Shown here piece by piece: positions 17,935 through 22,779 of a stretch of 22,779 nt of DNA. Every line of letters starts with the position of its first letter. The stretch's first letter is position 1. The stretch comes from Streptomyces sp. NRRL S-31 (GTDB lineage Bacteria; Actinomycetota; Actinomycetes; Streptomycetales; Streptomycetaceae). The notes under the pieces were generated by a model. That model was not told where the DNA came from and made no database searches. It worked only from the letters and a program-made list of their open reading frames with translations. Location of the stretch: NCBI RefSeq assembly GCF_000718775.1, contig NZ_JOCB01000121.1:1-22779 (forward strand), written 5' to 3'. Made by a program: the position numbers and the translations under genes.

Positions 17935-17994
17935 GGGTACGGCCTCCCTCGCCGAGCAACTCGGACAGTGTACTCGGGCGGGGAGGCCGTACCC
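17935..17994 (-). terminator. Compound hairpin between prs and rplY
   Basis: A perfect 14-bp outer stem (17935-17948 and 17981-17994) encloses a 32-nt loop, which itself contains a small stem-loop, CCGAG-CAA-CTCGG (17952-17964). It lies 43 bases after the prs stop and about 97 bases before the rplY start. It is probably the glmU-prs terminator; a leader regulatory structure is less likely because it sits far from the rplY start. Confidence 0.7.
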
Positions 17995-18037
17995 AAAAGG
18001 ATCTTCCGCTACCCCCGCGCACGGAGGTGCGGAAACC

Positions 18038-19018
18038 TCACTGCTCGTCGAAGAGGCTGGTCACAGACCCGTCCTCGAACACCTCACGCACCGCGCTCGC
18101 GATCGTCGGAGCGATCGACAGCACCGTCATCTTGTCCAGGTCACGACCCAGCTCCGCCGGCGTCGGCAGCGTGTTGGTGAACACGAACTCGCTCACCCGC
18201 GAGTTCTTCAGCCGGTCCGCGGCCGGACCGGAGAGCACACCGTGCGTGGCGGTCACGATGACGTCCTCCGCACCGTGCGCGAACAGCGCGTCCGCCGCGG
18301 AGCAGATCGTCCCACCCGTGTCGATCATGTCGTCGACCAGGACGCACACCCGGCCCTTGACCTCGCCCACGACCTCGTGGACCGTCACCTGGTTCGCCAC
18401 GTCCTTGTCACGCCGCTTGTGCACGATCGCCAGCGGCGCGCCGAGCCGGTCGCACCACCGGTCCGCCACCCGCACCCGGCCCGCGTCCGGCGACACGACC
18501 GTCAGCTTGTCCCGGTCCACCTTCTCGCCCACGTAGTCCGCCAGCAGCGGCAGCGCGAACAGGTGGTCCACCGGACCGTCGAAGAAGCCCTGGATCTGGT
18601 CCGTGTGCAGATCCACGGTCAGGATGCGGTCCGCACCCGCCGTCTTCATCAGGTCGGCGATCAGACGCGCCGAGATCGGTTCACGACCCCGGTGCTTCTT
18701 GTCCTGCCGCGCGTAACCGTAGAACGGCACGATCACCGTGATGGAGCGCGCCGACGCGCGCTTCAACGCGTCGATCATGATCAACTGCTCCATGATCCAC
18801 TTGTTGATCGGAGCCGTGTGGCTCTGGATCAGGAAGCAGTCCGCACCGCGAGCCGACTCCTGGTAGCGGACATAGATCTCACCGTTCGCGAAGTCGAAGG
18901 CCTTCGTCGGGACGACCCCGATACCCAGCTGCTGGGCGACCTCCTCGGCAAGCTCGGGGTGGGCGCGGCCGGAGAAGAACATCATCTTCTTCTCGCCGGT
19001 CGTCTTGAACCCGGTCAC
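18038..19018 (-). CDS. prs: Ribose-phosphate pyrophosphokinase (PRPP synthetase)
   Basis: The 326-aa class I enzyme makes PRPP from ribose-5-phosphate and ATP for purine, pyrimidine, NAD, His and Trp synthesis. Landmarks are the flexible loop RQDKKHRGREPIS (104-116), DLHTDQIQGFFDGPVDHL (from 136) and the PRPP-binding loop VDDMIDTGGTI (228-238). GTG 19018 has GAGGAG eight bases upstream. It follows glmU on the same strand after 153 bp, a widely conserved pairing in high-GC Gram-positives; promoter and readthrough contributions cannot be separated from sequence alone. Confidence 0.96.
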   Translation of the reverse strand: MTGFKTTGEKKMMFFSGRAHPELAEEVAQQLGIGVVPTKAFDFANGEIYVRYQESARGADCFLIQSHTAPINKWIMEQLIMIDALKRASARSITVIVPFYGYARQDKKHRGREPISARLIADLMKTAGADRILTVDLHTDQIQGFFDGPVDHLFALPLLADYVGEKVDRDKLTVVSPDAGRVRVADRWCDRLGAPLAIVHKRRDKDVANQVTVHEVVGEVKGRVCVLVDDMIDTGGTICSAADALFAHGAEDVIVTATHGVLSGPAADRLKNSRVSEFVFTNTLPTPAELGRDLDKMTVLSIAPTIASAVREVFEDGSVTSLFDEQ

Positions 19019-19171
19019 AGCACAGTCTCCTCAGAGGTTGTCTCAGCCAGCCGGCTGCTCGGCGACCTCCCGACAAGGCATGAGAGGCCGTATCAGCTGG
19101 TATGGGTGCGGGTGCACGTGTGCGGATGTGCACTTATCACGGTACGCCGTGTTTGGCGCACCTGTTTCCGG
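19019..19171 (-). other. glmU-prs spacer
   Basis: The 153-bp spacer contains the prs ribosome site (19027-19032). Two GTGCAC hexamers (19112-19117 and 19128-19133) could form a short stem, and there is a CACGG/CCGTG stem near 19138-19151. No clear promoter boxes are visible. Whether prs has its own promoter is undecided. Confidence 0.35.
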
Positions 19172-20620
19172 TCAGTCCTCGTTCCGGCCCTGTCGGGACG
19201 CCGCCTCGGCCGCCTTCGCCGCCGCGCTGCCCGGACGCTTGCGAGCCACCCAACCCTCGATATTCCGCTGCTGGCCACGGGCCACGGCCAGCGAACCGGG
19301 CGGCACGTCCTTCGTGATCACGGACCCCGCGGCAGTGTAGGCGCCGTCCCCGACCGTGACAGGAGCCACAAACATGTTGTCCGAACCGGTCCGGCAATGC
19401 GACCCGATGGTGGTGTGATGCTTGTCCTGACCGTCGTAGTTGACGAACACGCTCGCCGCACCGATGTTCGAATGATCACCGATCGTCGCGTCCCCCACGT
19501 ACGACAGGTGCGGCACCTTCGTGCCCTCCCCGATCGAGGCGTTCTTCGTCTCGACGTACGTCCCGATCTTGCCCTTCGCACCGAGCCGCGTCCCCGGCCG
19601 CAGATACGCGTACGGCCCCACGGACGCCCCGGCACCGACCGTGGCCCCGTCCGACACCGTGTTGTCCACCCGCGCCCCCGCGCCCACCCGGGTGTCCTTC
19701 AGCCGGCTGTTCGGACCCACCTCCGCGCCCTCACCGAGCCGCGTCGCACCGGTCAGCAGCGTGTTCGGGTGCACGATGACGTCCCGCTCGAAGGCGACCG
19801 TCACATCCACCCAGGTCGTCGCCGGGTCCACCACGGTCACGCCGTCCAGCATCGCCCGCGTCAGCAGCCGGTCGTTCAGGGTCCGCCGGGCCTCCGCGAG
19901 CTGCACCCGGTTGTTGATCCCGGCGATCTCCCGGTGGTCCGCCGCGACGGACGCCCCCACCCGGTGCCCGGCCTCCCGCAGGATCCCCAGCACGTCCGTG
20001 AGGTACTCCTCACCCTGGCTGTTGTCCGTCCGCACCTTCTTCAGCGCGTCCGCCAGCAACTGCCCGTCGAACGCGAACACACCGCTGTTGATCTCCCGGA
20101 TCGCCCGCTGGGCCTCCGTCGCGTCCTTGTGCTCCACGATCGCCGTCACCGCGCCCGACGCCTCGTCCCGCACGATCCGGCCGTAACCGGTCGCGTCCGG
20201 CACCTCGGCGGTCAGCACGGTCACCGCGTTGCCCTCCGACTCGTGCGTCCCGGCCAGCTCCGCGAGGGTGCCGGCGGTCAGCAGGGGGGTGTCGCCGCAG
20301 ACCACCACGACGGTCCCCGCCACGGCCCCGCCCAGCTCCTCAAGACCCATGCGCACAGCGTGCCCGGTGCCGTTCTGCTCCGCCTGCACGGCGGTCCGGC
20401 AGCCCGGGTCGATCTCGGCGAGATGGGCACTGACCTGCTCACGGGCATGGCCCACGACCACGACCAGGTTCTGCGGAACCAACTCACGGGCGGCGGCCAG
20501 CACATGGCCCACGAGGGAACGGCCGCAGATCTCGTGCAGGACCTTCGGTGTGGCCGACTTCATACGGGTGCCCTCACCCGCTGCGAGAACGACGACGGCT
20601 GCCGGGCGGATGGCGCTCAC
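19172..20620 (-). CDS. glmU: Bifunctional GlcNAc-1-P uridyltransferase/glucosamine-1-P acetyltransferase
   Basis: The 482-aa enzyme makes UDP-N-acetylglucosamine for peptidoglycan in two steps. The N-terminal pyrophosphorylase has [20 protein letters not shown] (about 11-30), [15 protein letters not shown] and INSGVFAF. The C-terminal left-handed beta-helix begins near residue 260 (hexapeptide repeats such as [17 protein letters not shown]) and includes the acetyltransferase segment [17 protein letters not shown] basic/Ala-rich tail of about 25 residues follows, as in many actinobacterial GlmU. GTG 20620 has GAAGG about nine bases upstream. A TATCCT hexamer (20663-20668, minus strand) could be its -10 box, without a good -35. 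Confidence 0.96.
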   Translation of the reverse strand: MSAIRPAAVVVLAAGEGTRMKSATPKVLHEICGRSLVGHVLAAARELVPQNLVVVVGHAREQVSAHLAEIDPGCRTAVQAEQNGTGHAVRMGLEELGGAVAGTVVVVCGDTPLLTAGTLAELAGTHESEGNAVTVLTAEVPDATGYGRIVRDEASGAVTAIVEHKDATEAQRAIREINSGVFAFDGQLLADALKKVRTDNSQGEEYLTDVLGILREAGHRVGASVAADHREIAGINNRVQLAEARRTLNDRLLTRAMLDGVTVVDPATTWVDVTVAFERDVIVHPNTLLTGATRLGEGAEVGPNSRLKDTRVGAGARVDNTVSDGATVGAGASVGPYAYLRPGTRLGAKGKIGTYVETKNASIGEGTKVPHLSYVGDATIGDHSNIGAASVFVNYDGQDKHHTTIGSHCRTGSDNMFVAPVTVGDGAYTAAGSVITKDVPPGSLAVARGQQRNIEGWVARKRPGSAAAKAAEAASRQGRNED

Positions 20621-20695
20621 GGAGTTGCCCTTCGGCTGTGGGTGTGTGGGGGTGACAGCCGCAGGATACCGGGGGGAGTTGCGGGGGATATGGGT

Positions 20696-20725
20696 GCGGG
20701 CCCTGACGGTGGTGTCCGGGCCCGC
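20696..20725 (-). terminator. Hairpin just downstream of tRNA-Gln
   Basis: An 8-bp perfect GC-rich inverted repeat (20696-20703 and 20718-20725) with a 14-nt loop begins 12 bases after the tRNA 3' end, in the direction of tRNA transcription and before glmU. It probably terminates the tRNA transcript. Confidence 0.6.
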
Positions 20726-20736
20726 GATGCGTGCGG

Positions 20737-20808
20737 CTCCCCTGCCAGGACTCGAACCTGGAACAAATCATCCAAAGTGACCCGTGTTGCCAATTACACC
20801 ACAGGGGA
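20737..20808 (-). tRNA. tRNA-Gln (anticodon UUG)
   Basis: A 72-nt cloverleaf on the minus strand. Acceptor stem TCCCCTG/CAGGGGA, D arm GTGT-N8-ACAC, anticodon stem GGTCA/TGATT (two G-U pairs) with loop CTTTGGA giving anticodon TTG, T arm CCAGG/CCTGG with loop TTCGAGT, and discriminator G. The 3' CCA is not encoded (CCG follows). It decodes CAA, a rare Gln codon in this GC-rich genome. Confidence 0.95.
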
Positions 20809-20834
20809 GTGTGTAACGTCCTCAAGCGGACATT

Positions 20835-21701
20835 TCACCGGTCCGTTGAGGTCGCGGCACCTACTATGCCGCACCACCAGCCTTCGATGCGACGGTACAA
20901 GTCGGCACCCTTCAAGACTTTGATCATCAGACAGCCGCGGTAGGTGTCTCCGGTGTTCTTGCGGACCGTGCGGGGATTGTGCTTCTTGAGCGTCGTCTTG
21001 TAGAACGCCGAGGCGTCGGCACCGACCAGACCGGCCCAGTAGCGCTCGGCTCCGCGCACGTCGGCGTTCTCGTGGATCATCAGGCCGAACCGCAGGCGCT
21101 CGCGCTCCACTTGGAGCAGGTCGAGCCAGGCCAGGAAGACCGTGATCATCGCCGGGTCGCTGTTGACGAAGACGACGTTCTCCCGGCGGTCGTACGGCTT
21201 GTCCTTGCTGCCCTCGGCCCAGTAGAGGCCCACGCCCACCAGGAACAGTTCGCGCGGCGACAGCTCGCCGATCGAGCGTCTGGCGTCCTCCTTCGCCCGC
21301 CGCCGCTCCTCGTCCCGGACGCGCAGCCTCTCCTCCCAGCCCTTGCGGGCGATCGCCGCCGCCTGGCCGGGGGTGCGCCGGCGCTCGGGCTTCGGCAGGT
21401 CCCGCACCCAGAGCGAGACGGAGCTGCGCGAGCACCCCAGCTCCGCCTGGATCCGGTCGTACGTCCAGCCCCGGAGCCGCAGCTCCCGTGCCCTCGCCCG
21501 CAGGTCGTCCCTGGCGTTCGGGCGTTTCGTCCACTCCGGGGGCGGCTCGCCCTTCACCAGGCGGTGGAGGAGGTCGTTGTTGGAGACCTTCAGCGCGTCG
21601 CGGATCTGCCGCAGGCTGTGGCCGGCCCGCCGGAGTGTCACCGCGCGCTGTCGAAGGTTCTCGAAATCGGCGTATTTGTCACTGGAATGTGCCATGTGCA
21701 T
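20835..21701 (-). CDS. Double-HTH protein with a single LAGLIDADG-like motif
   Basis: The 288-aa protein is not assigned to a named family. Residues about 14-47 (FENLRQRAVTLRRAGHSLRQ, IRDALKVSNNDLLHRL) and about 65-100 (DDLRARARELRLRGWTYDRI, QAELGCSRSSVSLWVR) each look like a helix-turn-helix of resolvase/transposase type. A charged helix (about 115-145) leads to LFLVGVGLYWAEGSK (152-166), where GLYWAEGS matches the GLIDADGS pattern, with Glu163 at the acidic catalytic position. The remainder (VVFVNSDPAMITVFLAWL, FYKTTLKKHNPR, YRGCLMIKV) has alternating strands and helices as in LAGLIDADG folds. ATG 21701 or ATG 21695 could start it; neither has a good ribosome site. The gene ends 26 bases upstream of tRNA-Gln on the same strand. 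It could be a homing-endonuclease-like or domesticated DNA-binding protein. Confidence 0.75.
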   Translation of the reverse strand: MHMAHSSDKYADFENLRQRAVTLRRAGHSLRQIRDALKVSNNDLLHRLVKGEPPPEWTKRPNARDDLRARARELRLRGWTYDRIQAELGCSRSSVSLWVRDLPKPERRRTPGQAAAIARKGWEERLRVRDEERRRAKEDARRSIGELSPRELFLVGVGLYWAEGSKDKPYDRRENVVFVNSDPAMITVFLAWLDLLQVERERLRFGLMIHENADVRGAERYWAGLVGADASAFYKTTLKKHNPRTVRKNTGDTYRGCLMIKVLKGADLYRRIEGWWCGIVGAATSTDR

Positions 21702-21812
21702 ACCGTCCGGCCGGAATGGAAGGTTCCGGAGTCGAACGGAGGAGGTTCACCAGTTCGAGGGACAGTGTGCGGGGCCGCGGCCGTACGGTCACGGAGTGTG
21801 GTGTGTGGAGGT

Positions 21813-21855
21813 CGGTGAAACTCACCGGAAAAGCCGCACCCGTCGCCCGTAGGCT
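21813..21855 (+). promoter_or_regulatory. Candidate operator and -10 box for the sensor kinase
   Basis: CGGTGA-AAC-TCACCG is a perfect 6-bp inverted repeat with a 3-nt spacer (21813-21827). TAGGCT (21850-21855) fits the Streptomyces -10 pattern and ends six bases before the kinase ATG, suggesting a leaderless mRNA. No good -35 is seen. The rest of the 160-bp divergent spacer (21702-21861) shows nothing clear. Confidence 0.4.
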
Positions 21856-21861
21856 GGACAC

Positions 21862-22779
21862 ATGACCACGACGGGGGAAGACGGCACCAGGGCCCTGACC
21901 GGCCCTTGGTGGTGGGCGAGGTGGCGCAGCGCGATGCTCGACGGGGGCCTCGCCCTGCTGTCCGCCGTGGAGTGCGCGGCGGAGGGCGTTCCGTTCGCCC
22001 GGGATGCCGGAATCCCGGCGTCCGCGGGGCTGGTGTTCGGGCTGGCCGCCGGTTCGGTGCTGCTGGTGCGCCGGAAGTGGCCGATCGCGGTGGTGCTGGT
22101 GGCGATCGCGATCACGCCCGCCGAGATGGGCTTCCTGATGGGGGTCGTCGGCCTGTACACGCTGGCGGCGGCCGAGCTGCCGCGGCGGGTCATCGGGGCG
22201 CTGTCGGGGATGTCGCTGCTGGGTACGGCGGTGGTGACGTTCGTGCGGGTGCGTCAGGACATGGCGCGCGGGGATCTGACGCTGGGTGACTGGTTCGTGC
22301 CGTTCGCGGCGGCGACGACGGCGTTGGGGCTGACGGCTCCGCCGGTGCTGCTGGGGTTGTACGTGGGGGCGCGGCGGCGGTTGATGGAGAGCCTGCGGGA
22401 GCGGGCGGACTCGTTGGAGCGGGAGCTCCAGTTGCTCGCCGAGCGGGCGGAGGAGCGGGCTCAGTGGGCGCGTAACGAGGAGCGGACGCGGATCGCCCGG
22501 GAGATGCACGACGTGGTCGCGCACCGGGTGAGCCTGATGGTGGTGCACGCGGCGGCGTTGCAGGCGGTGGCGCGCAAGGACCCGGAGAAGGCGGTGCGCA
22601 ACGCGGCGCTGGTGGGGGACATGGGGCGGCAGGCGCTGACGGAGCTGCGGGAGATGCTGGGGGTGCTGCGGGCCGGGGAGGGCACGGGCCGGCGTGCGGC
22701 GGTGCTGCCGTTGGCGGCGGTGGGCGAGGCGGCCGCGGCGGCGGCGTCGCGGGTGGCGGTCGTGGAGCCGGGGGCGGCG
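21862..22779 (+). CDS. NarL-type sensor histidine kinase, 3' truncated
   Basis: The first 306 codons are present; the frame runs off the window. Residues about 25-195 hold several hydrophobic helices (for example LVFGLAAGSVLLV, WPIAVVLVAIAITPAEMGFL, IGALSGMSLLGTAVVTFV, PFAAATTALGLTAPPVLLGLYVGA). A coiled-coil linker follows (LRERADSLERELQLLAERAE), then the HisKA_3 dimerisation domain with phospho-acceptor His216 in ERTRIAREMHDVVAHRVSLM. The ATP-binding domain is beyond the end. A NarL/LuxR response regulator would normally follow downstream, outside the window. Codons strongly favour G in third position (GCG, GTG, CGG), unlike ppc. The signal sensed is not predictable. Confidence 0.92.
   Translation, partial: MTTTGEDGTRALTGPWWWARWRSAMLDGGLALLSAVECAAEGVPFARDAGIPASAGLVFGLAAGSVLLVRRKWPIAVVLVAIAITPAEMGFLMGVVGLYTLAAAELPRRVIGALSGMSLLGTAVVTFVRVRQDMARGDLTLGDWFVPFAAATTALGLTAPPVLLGLYVGARRRLMESLRERADSLERELQLLAERAEERAQWARNEERTRIAREMHDVVAHRVSLMVVHAAALQAVARKDPEKAVRNAALVGDMGRQALTELREMLGVLRAGEGTGRRAAVLPLAAVGEAAAAAASRVAVVEPGAA

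Noticed and set aside
19112..19133. Two GTGCAC copies upstream of prs as an operator
   Set aside because: Each hexamer is itself a palindrome and the pair is short; this is expected by chance in G/C-rich spacers, so only a low-weight mention is given.
20737..20808. tRNA-Gln as an attachment site for an integrated element
   Set aside because: No integrase, no excision genes and no second copy of the tRNA 3' end were noticed in the window; the neighbours are core genes.

Overview
The window is a chromosomal segment of a Streptomyces (very high GC, strong G/C third-position bias, no in-frame TTA codon noticed in the genes read, GTG starts common). The gene order (glmU, prs, rplY, pth, membrane protein, ppc, desaturase, tetR, tam/tamR, luxR, GNAT, galK-galE-galT, sodium:sugar symporter) matches what I remember of the S. 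coelicolor/S. lividans core chromosome around SCO3121-SCO3144. I see no insertion sequence, prophage, CRISPR array or obvious genomic island.

Left part (1-4849). A 5'-truncated, membrane-anchored PQQ-type beta-propeller protein ends at a strong hairpin. It is followed by a LuxR/NarL-type response regulator whose receiver has lost the phosphoacceptor Asp. Facing it on the minus strand is a two-gene unit: an SSS-family sodium/sugar symporter and a small two-TM protein.

Galactose block (4850-8231). galT-galE-galK form a Leloir operon with overlapping ends (ATGA, then a one-base overlap). It is divergent from the symporter across a 180-bp G/T-rich regulatory region that carries a dyad and spaced TTGT repeats. 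The symporter probably imports galactose and GalK/GalT/GalE convert it to UDP-glucose and glucose-1-phosphate.

Middle (8251-12858). A GNAT acetyltransferase and a second LuxR-type regulator (with an insertion after its phospho-Asp) are followed by the divergent tamR/tam pair: a MarR repressor and trans-aconitate methyltransferase, with two dyads between them. Next come a TetR regulator and an acyl desaturase, translationally coupled and preceded by a promoter with clustered TACGG/CCGTA dyads.

Right part (13162-22779). ppc (anaplerotic PEP carboxylase) ends in a 34-bp perfect palindrome beside a four-copy 19-bp degenerate repeat. A minus-strand housekeeping series follows: tRNA-Gln(UUG), glmU (UDP-GlcNAc), prs (PRPP), rplY/ctc (L25), pth and a small membrane protein, mostly separated by hairpins. 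Upstream of the tRNA is an unusual protein with two predicted helix-turn-helix regions and a single LAGLIDADG-like motif; this is the least understood gene in the window. Divergent from it is a NarL-type sensor histidine kinase cut off by the window end.

The most notable items are the HTH-HTH-LAGLIDADG-like gene beside tRNA-Gln, the pseudo-receiver regulator, the desaturase promoter/operator, the gal control region, and the tandem repeat after ppc.
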